Source of the DNA: Candidatus Saccharimonadota bacterium
Lineage (GTDB): Bacteria > Patescibacteriota > Saccharimonadia > Saccharimonadales > Saccharimonadaceae
Reading direction: 5' to 3'
DNA length: 64,000 nt
NCBI GenBank assembly: GCA_905373835.1
Contig: CAJPUN010000005.1
Span: 1-64,000 of the forward strand
Each line of letters opens with the position of its first letter. Within the stretch, counting starts at the first letter, position 1. Below the pieces are notes generated by a model. That model worked only from the letters and a program-made list of their open reading frames with translations, had not been told where the DNA came from and ran no database searches. The position numbers and the translations under genes were made by a program. This document shows, one piece after another, positions 16,471-24,988 of the stretch.

Positions 16471-18393
16471 TTACTTCTTGTCGCTGCTTTTGTCGTCGAC
16501 AACTTCGCCTTCGACGGGTTCGTCTTTGCCAGGCTTCTTGTCGGTCGCTTTCGCCTTGGCGTCAGCTTCTTCTTCGGCCTTTTTGTCCTCAGCTTGCTGC
16601 TGATAGAGCTTAGCGCCAATAGACATCGTCACGTCGTCCAGCGCCTTGGTGGCAGCCTCGAGCTCATCTTTGTCCTCTGTGTTCTTGTGCTTCTCAGCTT
16701 CGGCAATGGCATCTTCCAGCGTCTTCTTGTCGTCGCTCGAGATCTTGTCCTTAAACTCATCGGGCATCTTCTTCGCCTGGTAGATGGCATTCTCGAGGTG
16801 GTTCTTGGCATCAATTACTTCACGCTTTTTCTTGTCTTCGTCGGCGTGGAGCTCAGCTTCCTTCTGCGCCTTCTCGATGTCTTCCTTGCTCATGTTGCCA
16901 GAGTTTTGGATGGTGATCGACTGCTCTTTGCCCGTGCCTTTATCCTTAGCGGTAACACTGAGGATACCATTGGCGTCAATGTTAAAGGTCACTTCAATCT
17001 GTGGCACACCACGCGGTGCTGGTGCAATACCGTCAAGCACGAAACGGCCTAGGCTCTTGTTGTCATTGGCAAACTCGCGCTCGCCCTGCAAGACGTGGAT
17101 CTCCACTTGCGGCTGGTTATCTGCTGCAGTTGAGAATACTTCGCTCTTGCTGGTTGGCACAGTGGTATTGCGCTCGATTAGTTTGGTCGACACACCGCCC
17201 ATGGTCTCAATACCGAGACTGAGCGGCGTCACATCTAGCAGCAGCACGCTCTTGACGTCACCGGCCAGCACACCACCCTGAATGGCCGCACCTACGGCCA
17301 CCACTTCGTCTGGGTTAACGCCTTGCATTGGGTCTTTGCCAAACAGCTTCTTCACCCGCTCGACCACTGCTGGCATGCGGGTCATACCACCAACCATGAC
17401 GATGTTGTTGATATCAGACTTGCTCAGCTTGGCGTCTTTAAGTGCCTTCTCGACTGGCCCATCGAGGCGGTCGAGTAGATCCTTCACCAAGTCCTCGAGC
17501 TTAGCGCGCGTCAGGCTCATCTCAAAGTGCTTTGGCCCATCAGCATCAGCGGTGATGAATGGAATATTGACATCATACTCAGTAACAGTCGAGAGCTCCT
17601 TCTTTGCCTTCTCGGCTTCGTCCTTGAGGCGCTGCATGGCAGCGTTGTCTTTGCGCAGATCAATACCTTCTTTGGCCTTGAAGTCGTCGAGGAAGTAATT
17701 GACGATGGCGTTGTCGAAGTCCTCACCACCAAGGTGAGTATCACCATTGGTCGACTTCACTTGGAAGAAGTCATCAGCGATCTCCAGCACCGACACATCA
17801 AAGGTACCACCACCAAGGTCAAAGACAACGATGTTCTCTTCTTTGCCCTTATCCAGACCATAGGCGAGAGCAGCCGCCGTTGGCTCATTGATGATACGCT
17901 CGACTTCTAGGCCAGCAATCTTACCCGCATCCTTGGTAGCTTGGCGCTGCGAGTCATCAAAGTAGGCTGGCACGGTAATAACCGCCTTCGTCACCTTCTC
18001 ACCCAAGAAGGCCTCGGCATCAGCCTTGATCTTGCTCAGAATCATAGCGCTCACTTCTTCTGGTGTATATTCTTTATCGCCCAGCTTAACGGCGACGGCA
18101 TTACCCTTTTTGACGATCTCGTATGGCATAATGTCGAGATCTTTCTGGACTTCTTTGTCGGTGAATTTGCGGCCAATCAAGCGCTTAACGCCATAGATTG
18201 TGTTCTTAGGGTTGGTCACGCGCTGGCGCTGCGCCACCTGCCCCACAAGGCGCTCACCTTTTTTGTTGATTGCTACCACTGATGGTGTGGTGCGGTTGCC
18301 TTCAGCATTGGCGATAACCTCTGGCTTGCCCGCAAGCAAGTATGCAAAGGCACTGTTGGTCGTACCAAGGTCGATGCCGATAGTTTTACCCAT
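16471..18393 (-). CDS. dnaK: Chaperone DnaK (Hsp70)
   Basis: A 640-residue Hsp70, full length. The nucleotide-binding domain (1-360) begins MGKTIGIDLGTTNS and includes VFDLGGGTFDVS and IINEPTAAALAYG. The substrate domain and a charged Lys/Asp/Glu-rich lid follow. It binds unfolded proteins in an ATP cycle with GrpE; no dnaJ lies in the window. The start at 18393 has a strong AGGAGG 6 nt upstream, and the longer frame is rejected. The promoter is TTGACA-N17-TATACT with two CIRCE operators, so it is repressed by HrcA. Confidence 0.97.
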   Translation of the reverse strand: MGKTIGIDLGTTNSAFAYLLAGKPEVIANAEGNRTTPSVVAINKKGERLVGQVAQRQRVTNPKNTIYGVKRLIGRKFTDKEVQKDLDIMPYEIVKKGNAVAVKLGDKEYTPEEVSAMILSKIKADAEAFLGEKVTKAVITVPAYFDDSQRQATKDAGKIAGLEVERIINEPTAAALAYGLDKGKEENIVVFDLGGGTFDVSVLEIADDFFQVKSTNGDTHLGGEDFDNAIVNYFLDDFKAKEGIDLRKDNAAMQRLKDEAEKAKKELSTVTEYDVNIPFITADADGPKHFEMSLTRAKLEDLVKDLLDRLDGPVEKALKDAKLSKSDINNIVMVGGMTRMPAVVERVKKLFGKDPMQGVNPDEVVAVGAAIQGGVLAGDVKSVLLLDVTPLSLGIETMGGVSTKLIERNTTVPTSKSEVFSTAADNQPQVEIHVLQGEREFANDNKSLGRFVLDGIAPAPRGVPQIEVTFNIDANGILSVTAKDKGTGKEQSITIQNSGNMSKEDIEKAQKEAELHADEDKKKREVIDAKNHLENAIYQAKKMPDEFKDKISSDDKKTLEDAIAEAEKHKNTEDKDELEAATKALDDVTMSIGAKLYQQQAEDKKAEEEADAKAKATDKKPGKDEPVEGEVVDDKSSDKK

Positions 18394-18477
18394 ATGTTTC
18401 CTCCTAGTGCGCCTGCCCTGCCGGCAACGACGCAACGTTGTTAGTTTATTGTTTCGGTTATTAACATCTTGTTTATT

Positions 18478-18504
18478 CTAGCACTCTTTAGTAGCGAGTG
18501 CCAA
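18478..18504 (+). promoter_or_regulatory. CIRCE operator 1 of dnaK
   Basis: CTAGCACTC-N9-GAGTGCCAA matches the HrcA operator TTAGCACTC-N9-GAGTGCTAA with one mismatch in each arm. It lies just downstream of the dnaK -10 box. Confidence 0.85.
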
Positions 18505-18511
18505 TAGGTTT

Positions 18512-18540
18512 AGTATAGCGAGCTAGCACTCGGCTGTCAA
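18512..18540 (-). promoter_or_regulatory. Sigma-70 type promoter of dnaK
   Basis: On the minus strand TTGACA (18535-18540) and TATACT (18512-18517) are separated by exactly 17 bp. The promoter is sandwiched between, and overlaps, the two CIRCE elements. Confidence 0.88.
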
Positions 18541-18549
18541 GAGTGCTAA
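18523..18549 (+). promoter_or_regulatory. CIRCE operator 2 of dnaK
   Basis: CTAGCACTC-N9-GAGTGCTAA, one mismatch from consensus, covers the -35 hexamer and part of the spacer, so bound HrcA would block RNA polymerase. Confidence 0.9.
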
Positions 18550-18562
18550 TAGATTTTGCTCA

Positions 18563-19369
18563 TCACTGATAAATTTCATCACCCGCAGTAATTGCCGCCG
18601 CGAGCGTCTCAGCCCGCCGGAGACGCCAATACGCCATCACTGCATAGATAAGAACTGCTACACCACCGGTCAGCACCGCATAGCCCACACCGCGCACAAC
18701 CCGTGTATCACTCCCTTGGATAAATATCACATAGAGCGCAACTGCTCCCACTAGTGGTGCTACCGCTGCTGCAACCACCGCCCAGCGTGCCCGCACTACA
18801 CGCTTACTAGCAAATGTCCGGGTATGCTGGTGCCGTGCCCAGACTGCAGCAAGTGCCGCCACGAGTCCAGCACCAATCACCATAAGTAAGTACAGGCGAT
18901 TCGTCGCTTGGTTGGCATCGTCTACTGTTGTATTAAGCACACCAACAGCTGAGTCATACTGACTTACCGCTGTTTCTACATCTGTCAAATAGACTGCTGC
19001 AGCCTGCGTATCTTTGCTAGCAAAGGCCTGTGGAGCACGCTCAAGAAGCGTCTTGACGGCTGAGGATTTTTCCTTCACTGCTGCCGCATGACGGCTGTAT
19101 TCATCGCCAAGTTGCGGAGAAAATGAGTGCTTCGCCACTGCTGCAAAGGCTGCCGCAGCCTGCTTGGCCCGTTCATCAATAGAGTCCTTCTTGGGCTGAG
19201 TGGCATAAAGCTCACGTGTAAAGGCTTGATAGGCTGTGCTCGCTCGCTTGACCACTGTAATATCGGCTTGGTTGGCCAGTGGCGTTGCATGAGCATGAGC
19301 ACTGCCAACACCAAGTGTTGCTAATATGATGAGTGTTCCTGCAAGCAGCCAACGCCTCACCACACTCAC
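18563..19369 (-). CDS. Exported/membrane protein between grpE and dnaK
   Basis: A 268-residue protein that I do not recognise. It has a signal peptide ending near SAHAHA, an Ala-rich helical extracytoplasmic region (about residues 30-155), then three transmembrane segments near 158-176, 198-218 and 226-245. It starts 2 nt after the grpE stop at GTG 19369; a second GTG two codons later (19363) sits 5 nt after AGGAG and is an equally good start. Its place inside the heat-shock group suggests a role in envelope stress, but this is only position. Confidence 0.75.
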   Translation of the reverse strand: MSVVRRWLLAGTLIILATLGVGSAHAHATPLANQADITVVKRASTAYQAFTRELYATQPKKDSIDERAKQAAAAFAAVAKHSFSPQLGDEYSRHAAAVKEKSSAVKTLLERAPQAFASKDTQAAAVYLTDVETAVSQYDSAVGVLNTTVDDANQATNRLYLLMVIGAGLVAALAAVWARHQHTRTFASKRVVRARWAVVAAAVAPLVGAVALYVIFIQGSDTRVVRGVGYAVLTGGVAVLIYAVMAYWRLRRAETLAAAITAGDEIYQ

Positions 19370-19371
19370 TC

Positions 19372-19848
19372 CTACGGCTGCCGGCTGACCCGCACCATAG
19401 CATGGCGCAGGACGTGACCATCAAGCTTATAGCCGCGCTGCAGCTCTTCACTAATAATTTCTTTGTCACCACCTTCGTCATCCATCGAGACAGCTTCGTG
19501 GAGGTCTGGATCAAACTCCGTCGTGCCAAGCTCAATCACGATCGGCTTAAGCTTGAACTCTGCCATCAAGCCATCGAGCTTCTTCGACATTGCCACCACC
19601 CCACTCGCCCAGGTGTCATTCTGGAGCTTCTTAGGGACGTTGGCGGTGGCTCGCTCGATTGTATCAATCACGGGTAGGAGCTTGCGAATTGCCTGCTGAG
19701 TGCCCGCTGCCTTAGCCTGGGCCTTCTCTACATCAACGCGTTTGCGATAATTCTCAAAGTCTGCTCTGGTGCGCTGCAAATCCTGCGTCAGCTCGCCAAT
19801 CTGCTGCTCGAGCTCGGCCGTATCTGGCGCTTTCTTGTGTTTTGTCAT
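19372..19848 (-). CDS. grpE: Nucleotide exchange factor GrpE
   Basis: A 158-residue GrpE. The long N-terminal coiled coil includes LQRTRADFENYRKRV, followed by the C-terminal beta wing (FDPDLHEAVSM, GYKLDGHVLRHAMVRVS). It releases ADP from DnaK. Start 19848 is preferred over an ATG three codons upstream, which sits only a base or two after AGGAGG; the chosen one is 10 nt away. It is transcribed from its own TATACT box (minus strand, 19922-19927) with a leader containing a perfect hairpin. Confidence 0.94.
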   Translation of the reverse strand: MTKHKKAPDTAELEQQIGELTQDLQRTRADFENYRKRVDVEKAQAKAAGTQQAIRKLLPVIDTIERATANVPKKLQNDTWASGVVAMSKKLDGLMAEFKLKPIVIELGTTEFDPDLHEAVSMDDEGGDKEIISEELQRGYKLDGHVLRHAMVRVSRQP

Positions 19849-19886
19849 CGATATCATTCCTCCTGCCTAGTGGTGTTGCCTGTGGT

Positions 19887-19905
19887 ACTGAGCAGACTGC
19901 TCAGT
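19887..19905 (-). promoter_or_regulatory. Inverted repeat in the grpE leader
   Basis: ACTGAGCA-N3-TGCTCAGT is a perfect 8-bp inverted repeat between the grpE -10 box (19922-19927) and the ribosome binding site. It has no T-run and is not a CIRCE element. It could be an RNA hairpin in the 5' leader or an operator. Confidence 0.5.
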
Positions 19906-19962
19906 CGTCATTATCCTTCATAGTATAGCATGGCTGCAGCACAAATAACAGTGGTCGTGTTA

Positions 19963-20673
19963 TCATAATATCTCCTCCAGCATCACCCCAGTGCGCTTGA
20001 CAAGCTCGATGGTACGGCGGTAGTGCTGGCGCATGGGGCCAATCACACCAATGTAGCTGCGGTCGCTATAGGGCGAGCGAAATTTGCTAATGATGAGCGT
20101 TGCGTCACTGCTCTTGCCGATGGGGTTCTCGCTACCAATATAGACATTAAGTGGCTCATTGGGCCGAGCTTCGCGCAGCCACGGCTCGATATTGTCAATC
20201 AAATGTGCGACCGATTGGACATGCTTACCCTCAAGAAATTCTGGCTGGCTAAAGAGCCGGCTAATACCATTCATATAGAGCTCACTGCCGATGGTAGCAA
20301 AGCCTAGGTTGCCCGTAAGCTCAACGAGGCTATCCACCGCACTGCGAATGGCTCGATCAGCCGCATCGAGATGTGAGTTGACGTGCGCTTCGATAGCCTT
20401 GGTGCTGCGATCGATCCCACTGGGGAGCTCACTCATCTGGGCGTTGGTGATGCCATTAACATAGAAGCGGTAGCCCTTGCTGGTGGGGATACGCCCAGCA
20501 CTGGTGTGCGGTGCCTTGACGAAGCCCATCTCCTCGAGCTTGGCCATCTCGCTGCGGATGGTTGCACTAGACACACCAAATAGCTTCGCTAGCGTCACAC
20601 TCCCCACAGGGGCAGCGATCTCGGCGTATTGCTCGATAATGGCAGAAAGAATCGCTTGTTGTCGTTCGGTCAT
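19963..20673 (-). CDS. hrcA: Heat-inducible transcription repressor HrcA
   Basis: A 236-residue HrcA, much shorter than the usual 340 or so. The N-terminal winged helix (QAILSAIIEQYAEIAAPVGS, SSATIRSEMAKLEEMGF, TSAGRIPTSKGYRFYVN) and the C-terminal YIGVIGPMRQHY motif are present, so the central domain is trimmed. It binds CIRCE operators and represses dnaK and itself. The start at 20673 is 6 nt after TATAAT (minus strand, 20680-20685), so it is leaderless. A CIRCE element covers its -35 region. Confidence 0.94.
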   Translation of the reverse strand: MTERQQAILSAIIEQYAEIAAPVGSVTLAKLFGVSSATIRSEMAKLEEMGFVKAPHTSAGRIPTSKGYRFYVNGITNAQMSELPSGIDRSTKAIEAHVNSHLDAADRAIRSAVDSLVELTGNLGFATIGSELYMNGISRLFSQPEFLEGKHVQSVAHLIDNIEPWLREARPNEPLNVYIGSENPIGKSSDATLIISKFRSPYSDRSYIGVIGPMRQHYRRTIELVKRTGVMLEEIL

Positions 20674-20693
20674 AGTCGCATTATAGCGTAGGG

Positions 20694-20720
20694 TTGGCAC
20701 TCTCGTCAATAGAGTGCTAA
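20694..20720 (+). promoter_or_regulatory. CIRCE operator of hrcA
   Basis: TTGGCACTC-N9-GAGTGCTAA, one mismatch from consensus, lies directly upstream of the hrcA -10 box. This gives autoregulation of the repressor. Confidence 0.9.
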
Positions 20721-20940
20721 TGAGCTAGTGGAAGATATAGCCTATTTCTTGCTGCTAAGCCTCGTCTGTTAGCGAGACGTGTCACAACGATCTATCCTTC
20801 CGCTCCTTGGCCGTCAAGATCGCGCCGCTCGACCATTGCGCTCTCAATTGTTTTATAGCGCGAAAGTGATAGCAACATACATGCGGTAGTTGCTACCTCT
20901 GTCACTGTGCTATTTCTTTTCACTATTTTACCTATCAAGA

Positions 20941-21246
20941 CTAGCGCTCCTTACACTGAGCAATGAGCTGGCTCAGTTTATCTCTTGCCTGCTGATTCTG
21001 CTGCTTGAGCCTATCCATAGCACACACAATAGCCTTGCCTAGCTCAGGGTCGCCATCTGCAATATCAAAGCAATTTTTCCAGAGATCACTATACGTCCAG
21101 GCTGTCATCGCTATTCTGCGGCGCAGCTCGGCTGCTCGCGGGCAGCCATAGCACTGCTTGGGGATATAAGAAGCCGCAGATATATCTGGCTCATCAAGCC
21201 CACCGATAATACTATAGAATTTTCGAGATTCATTGCGCGATATCAT
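20941..21246 (-). CDS. Small protein with SYIPxQCxxCP motif (copy 1)
   Basis: A 101-residue hydrophilic protein, family unknown. Residues 26-36 read SYIPKQCYGCP, preceded by GL..PD and followed by a helical region with a third Cys pair-like arrangement near the end. The CxxC could bind metal (inference). The start ATG at 21246 is preceded by CACAAT at 7 nt, resembling the leaderless pattern seen across the window. It shares its motif with the next upstream gene, 36 nt away on the same strand. Confidence 0.6.
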   Translation of the reverse strand: MISRNESRKFYSIIGGLDEPDISAASYIPKQCYGCPRAAELRRRIAMTAWTYSDLWKNCFDIADGDPELGKAIVCAMDRLKQQNQQARDKLSQLIAQCKER

Positions 21247-21282
21247 AGCGTCTATTGTGCCTTTATCTGTAGTTATTTATCA

Positions 21283-21927
21283 TTAGCGTAGTGTGTTATT
21301 GTTGGGGGTGTCTGCCGTGGGCGGGTCCTGTTCACCTCTGCCAGTACGATCGACTACTGTCGCTTCGCGGTTTTTCCCGTCTTGCATAGCGGGTGAGCCG
21401 CACACCCTTGCAACTGTTTTCCCATCTAGACTTATGCATTTTATAATTCCAGGGCAGCCTGCTGTCTGCCTTTCTATGCCTGGCAGTAGCTGATTGAGTG
21501 CGGCATCCCCTATATCAAGCTTTATCCTTGCAAACTCCCTATACCTAGCTTGTGCCTCTTTTAGTCGCTCTGGATCCTCTAGGATCTGCTCTATTTCTTC
21601 ATCAGACGCGCCTTGTACTCGTAGCCACGTTGTAATATTGTCTGCCGTCTCCAGTGCTGTACGTTCCAGCGCTTCCTTCTGTGCTAATGCCATTTTGAGC
21701 GCTTCTATTATTCCTGCCAGCAGTGGGCATTTTCGACATTGTTCAGGAATATAACTATTAGGATCAGGGCCAGTACTAAGACCCTCGACAATATCATCAA
21801 ACCGCTCTGTCACAATATCAGGTAGTGTAACTATTTTTTGCTCTGTTGTCAATCTGGGTGTCGCTTGAGTATTAGAGCCCTGGTGATTTTCACGCCTCTC
21901 ATCACTATCACCTCTCATTAGAAACAT
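21283..21927 (-). CDS. Protein with SYIPxQCxxCP motif (copy 2)
   Basis: A 214-residue hydrophilic protein, family unknown. SYIPEQCRKCP occurs at about residues 58-68 after GL..GPD, the same context as in the downstream 101-residue paralogue. The centre is predicted helical (Glu/Ala/Leu-rich), and two further Cys-containing segments (TAGCPGIIKC) lie near residue 155. The tail is hydrophilic and Pro/Asn/Thr-rich. There is no signal peptide. The start could also be an ATG three codons later (21918). Confidence 0.6.
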   Translation of the reverse strand: MFLMRGDSDERRENHQGSNTQATPRLTTEQKIVTLPDIVTERFDDIVEGLSTGPDPNSYIPEQCRKCPLLAGIIEALKMALAQKEALERTALETADNITTWLRVQGASDEEIEQILEDPERLKEAQARYREFARIKLDIGDAALNQLLPGIERQTAGCPGIIKCISLDGKTVARVCGSPAMQDGKNREATVVDRTGRGEQDPPTADTPNNNTLR

Positions 21928-22256
21928 TGGCGAGAATGAACATTATTTTCAAATATTCAAATTATGTATCGGGGATAAGCCTAGCAGCTGTTGCTTTTCG
22001 CTACACTCAAATAGAGGAGAGGCTGGCAGAGAGGGTGATTTTTTGAGGTTCAACTGTGCAAATCCAAGCTCACACCCCTCCCTCTCGCTTCGCTGGTAAC
22101 GCGTCAATTCTCGCATCACACAATTTTGCAATCTGAGCCATAATACAAAGCTTTGCTACCTCTATGTGAGATTTTTCTAATAATCCACTAAACTACACCC
22201 TCAATAGGACGAGCAGTAGCGCACAAGCACCGAATTCATTTACAAATCTGCGGCCA
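21928..22256 (+). other. Gene-free stretch
   Basis: About 330 bases between the CxxC protein and the LssY-domain gene. A 60-codon frame on the minus strand has no promoter, ribosome binding site or protein-like composition. I see no RNA gene or repeat here. Confidence 0.4.
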
Positions 22257-23687
22257 TTACTTCCCGCTGCGCGCTCGGGTGAAGCGTCGGGCAGCGTCGG
22301 TGGAGAACATGAGCACGATGATGATGTTGACGCCAATGAAGAGCAGTGTGCCAGCGGCCGACCACGTGACCCTGCCGATGGTCAGCCCAAATGAACTAAT
22401 CACCGCTGCGAGGCTGGCGATGCTCATCAGCAAAATCCGCGAGCGGTCGCTGCCGCGGAAGGTTAGCCCCGCAAGAAAAATCACGATGCCAATCCACGTT
22501 GTAGATACAATGGCTGAGATAGTCGCTACAATATGCGTCGCACTCTCAATACTCTGCAGCGGCAGGCCACTCTCGTGAAAAATCCGCACCACCTCTATGC
22601 GCAAGTGGCTAAAGTTGAGAATCTCGAAGAAGGTACTCATTGTGGCCACAGCAATCGCCAGGCCAATCATAATAATCCCAAGGGCGATCTGTGGTGGGCG
22701 GCGGCTCAAAAATTGCGACATGAGGGTAGCGTGTTCATCAGGCATAGTCTCGTGCGTCGTTGCGTCGAGAATCAGATCGGAAGGCACGTCCTCGTCTTCG
22801 CTTGCCTTGGCACGGACGCGGCCAAGCTCGATGACAGGCAGATCGCCATCGGTAATAATGTTATCTCCACCCCCGTTGCGCGAGTGGTAGCCCGTCGAGA
22901 AATCCTCTAGTACCGTTAGCTCAATCGAACGAAGCGCACGCGTGACTGTCTTGACGACATAGTCCCGCTCAATGTCGGTGTTTTCGTCGATCTTGTGCGT
23001 CACTTGCAAGGTAAAAATTGATAACCCCACACTCTTGTCGTACGTACCAGCCGCGAGCCAGTCCACCTGATGCCCGCCGGGCAGCAACCACCCCTGGGGG
23101 CAGCGCCAGAAGCGTACGTGATGACGCTTGCCCGGGTTGCCATCGATCTCCTGCTGGTAGGCAAAGTCCTGCTGCCGGCCAAATAGCACTAGGGGCGAGA
23201 CTGGTGCATTAGGATAGCTGCGGCGGGTCAGTGTGGCGAGGATAATCCGCCACGACGAGCGCACCGTCACATCATCAGCCAGCGCCCAGCCAGCGGCCGT
23301 CATGGCACGGTGGAGCTGAGCTTCGCTGCCGCGAAAGGCGAGATTGACTGGGTCGCCAAGGAGACCATCTGGGGTGCGCGTCCGGCCAATGAAATAATTG
23401 GGCACATAAATACTACTCAAGATGCGGTGCAAGCGTGGCAACGCAAAATACGCCGTAATCACCCACACCACCGCAAAGAACCCCACCAACCACCAGCCAC
23501 CAGTGTGCCAACCCTCGCGCCACACCAGCCACACAAACCAAAACGATGCCACCCCCGCAAAAATAAAGAATCCTTGATCGACCAACGCCGTGGGTGACCA
23601 CACTGGCCGGCGCAGCGCTAGAGATGAGCGCTGCTTATGCTCGGCATCACCTGGCTCAGCGGCAGTGCGCGTGGCTGGCTTGCTCAT
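22257..23687 (-). CDS. LssY C-terminal domain membrane protein
   Basis: A 476-residue protein. Two transmembrane segments lie at about 37-80, an LssY_C-type soluble domain at about 100-270 (PDGLLGDPVNLAFRGSEAQL, PVSPLVLFGRQQDFAYQQEI, WLAAGTYDKSVGLS), and four transmembrane segments in the last 140 residues. LssY-type domains accompany PAP2 phosphatases and DedA proteins in other bacteria; the activity is unknown. The start overlaps the guanylate kinase stop by ATGA, so they form an operon. Confidence 0.75.
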   Translation of the reverse strand: MSKPATRTAAEPGDAEHKQRSSLALRRPVWSPTALVDQGFFIFAGVASFWFVWLVWREGWHTGGWWLVGFFAVVWVITAYFALPRLHRILSSIYVPNYFIGRTRTPDGLLGDPVNLAFRGSEAQLHRAMTAAGWALADDVTVRSSWRIILATLTRRSYPNAPVSPLVLFGRQQDFAYQQEIDGNPGKRHHVRFWRCPQGWLLPGGHQVDWLAAGTYDKSVGLSIFTLQVTHKIDENTDIERDYVVKTVTRALRSIELTVLEDFSTGYHSRNGGGDNIITDGDLPVIELGRVRAKASEDEDVPSDLILDATTHETMPDEHATLMSQFLSRRPPQIALGIIMIGLAIAVATMSTFFEILNFSHLRIEVVRIFHESGLPLQSIESATHIVATISAIVSTTWIGIVIFLAGLTFRGSDRSRILLMSIASLAAVISSFGLTIGRVTWSAAGTLLFIGVNIIIVLMFSTDAARRFTRARSGK

Positions 23688-24415
23688 ATATGCTCCGGGT
23701 GCTCACGCAAGAGGCTATCGAGCAAGTCTCGCGCCGCCAAGCGAGCTTCGTCATCCTTGCGATTATACACATCTGGCTTAGAGGCAATCGCTCGCACAAT
23801 GCGCGCCGTCTCGTCGATATCATCGTTGATGACGAAGTGATAGTATGGGACTTCGAGTGCGTGGGTGATCTCGCGAATTGCACTGGTATAGCGCTTGGGC
23901 CACTCACGATCAAACTCCGCCTGCGAGGTATAGCGCACACTAAGGCGTCGCTGCCACTCTTGAAAGTTTGGCGGTAAGAGAAATATCGCGACCACGCCTG
24001 GAGAGAGCTTTTTATACTCATCAACACCCTGCACATCAATATCCGTCACCGCAATCTTACCTGCATCGCGAATATCCTGAATCTGCCTGACCCCTGTACC
24101 ATAGAGTGTTCCATGGACAAACTTCGCCTCTACAAAAGCACGGCTTTGCAACAACTCTGCGGCAGTTGCTTCATCGATATAATGATAGTCGACCCCCTTT
24201 TGCTCCCACACACCTTTGTTTTGGCGAGGCTGACGGGTGGTGTACGAGACGATATCGGCAAACTCGGTGCTCGCGAGCAACCGCTGCTTGGTCGTATCCT
24301 TGCCTGCCCCAGAGATACCAACAAGCAGCACAATCCTTGTGTCACACACAAGCTGGCGCACTGCCTCGGTTGGCTGATACTGTTCGATAAGTGATTGAAG
24401 ATTCGTCATAGTCAT
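23684..24415 (-). CDS. gmk: Guanylate kinase
   Basis: A 243-residue guanylate-kinase-fold protein, longer than the usual 205. The P-loop is GISGAGKDTT (about residue 33), and the GMP-binding region reads VSYTTRQPR....GVDYHYID. A C-terminal extension of about 40 residues is charged. It phosphorylates GMP to GDP. The start is among closely spaced ATGs; 24415 is chosen because TGCTATCAT ends 9 nt upstream (24409 is the alternative). Its stop overlaps the LssY-domain gene. Confidence 0.85.
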   Translation of the reverse strand: MTMTNLQSLIEQYQPTEAVRQLVCDTRIVLLVGISGAGKDTTKQRLLASTEFADIVSYTTRQPRQNKGVWEQKGVDYHYIDEATAAELLQSRAFVEAKFVHGTLYGTGVRQIQDIRDAGKIAVTDIDVQGVDEYKKLSPGVVAIFLLPPNFQEWQRRLSVRYTSQAEFDREWPKRYTSAIREITHALEVPYYHFVINDDIDETARIVRAIASKPDVYNRKDDEARLAARDLLDSLLREHPEHI

Positions 24416-24471
24416 ATCATATTTATGATAGCACATCGTAGAGAGTGGTTTCTCACCCGTGGCGTAAGAAG

Positions 24472-24858
24472 CTAGCTATTATTCTTGATATTGTTTAAAT
24501 CTATCTGAAAGTAGTCTTCCAGAAACTCTTGGGAGTACTGATCGATATCTGTCATATGTCCTCCGATACGCACACAATCAGGCATCCCCATATGATCTGG
24601 CTTCGTTACAGCGTGATATTGCCGATGCGCAATAATCAATGCTGGTTGGAGCTGCTGCTCAGGTCGAAACTCATGATGAATCATTGCTGCAATCTCCTCT
24701 TCTCTACCGCGCGTTTGGTATGTCCACCGGCCACGGGCAATTGACTGTGCCGTGCGTCGTGCGTCCGCATAGTGACGAGTAAAATGCACTGGCACGCCAT
24801 CAAGAGTAAGCATATCGTTGCCATTGCTCAGTTCTAGCGCAAGCCGCGCTAAGCTCAC
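24472..24858 (-). CDS. Hypothetical protein, 3' part of a frame-interrupted gene
   Basis: A 128-residue protein of unknown family, starting at a GTG that overlaps the stop of the small upstream frame (GTGA). It is hydrophilic, with no signal or membrane segment. The reading frame stays open upstream of the GTG and stays protein-like (DYRYWRAV before SLARLALEL), which suggests the natural start lies further upstream in the 24855-24971 frame. A loss of one CT unit in the (CT)7 tract at 24881-24894 would fuse both into one protein of about 165 residues. Confidence 0.6.
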   Translation of the reverse strand: MSLARLALELSNGNDMLTLDGVPVHFTRHYADARRTAQSIARGRWTYQTRGREEEIAAMIHHEFRPEQQLQPALIIAHRQYHAVTKPDHMGMPDCVRIGGHMTDIDQYSQEFLEDYFQIDLNNIKNNS

Positions 24859-24971
24859 TGCTCGCCAATACCGATAATCGCTCTCTCTCTCTCTGCAGGT
24901 GGCACATTGTCATACACGAGCGCTCTGTCTATATCGGCCAGCAATCGGTCATAACGTATCTGCACTTGCAC
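24855..24971 (-). CDS. Small frame, 5' part of a frame-interrupted gene
   Basis: A 38-codon frame starting at GTG 24971, with AGGAG 4 nt upstream, placed right after the lepA C-half stop. The N-terminal residues (RYDRLLADIDRALVYDN) look like a normal protein start. It ends soon after the (CT)7 tract and overlaps the next frame by GTGA. Either it is translated as a coupled leader peptide, or it is the out-of-phase N-terminus of the downstream gene. Confidence 0.5.
   Translation of the reverse strand: MQVQIRYDRLLADIDRALVYDNVPPAERERAIIGIGEQ
24881..24894 (+). repeat. (CT)7 dinucleotide tract inside a gene
   Basis: Seven tandem CT units lie at the point where the two overlapping frames change phase. 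On the coding (minus) strand this is (AG)7. One-unit slippage switches between split and fused forms. Confidence 0.9.
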
Positions 24972-24988
24972 ACAGCTCCTGTTAGTTG

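Noticed and set aside
16629..18282. Several plus-strand frames opposite dnaK
   Set aside because: They are shadows of a highly conserved gene with biased codon use.
21949..22131. 60-codon minus-strand frame
   Set aside because: No ribosome site or -10 box at a fitting distance, and its composition is not protein-like.
24881..24894. CT tract considered as a CRISPR or tandem-repeat array
   Set aside because: It is a simple dinucleotide repeat with no spacers.
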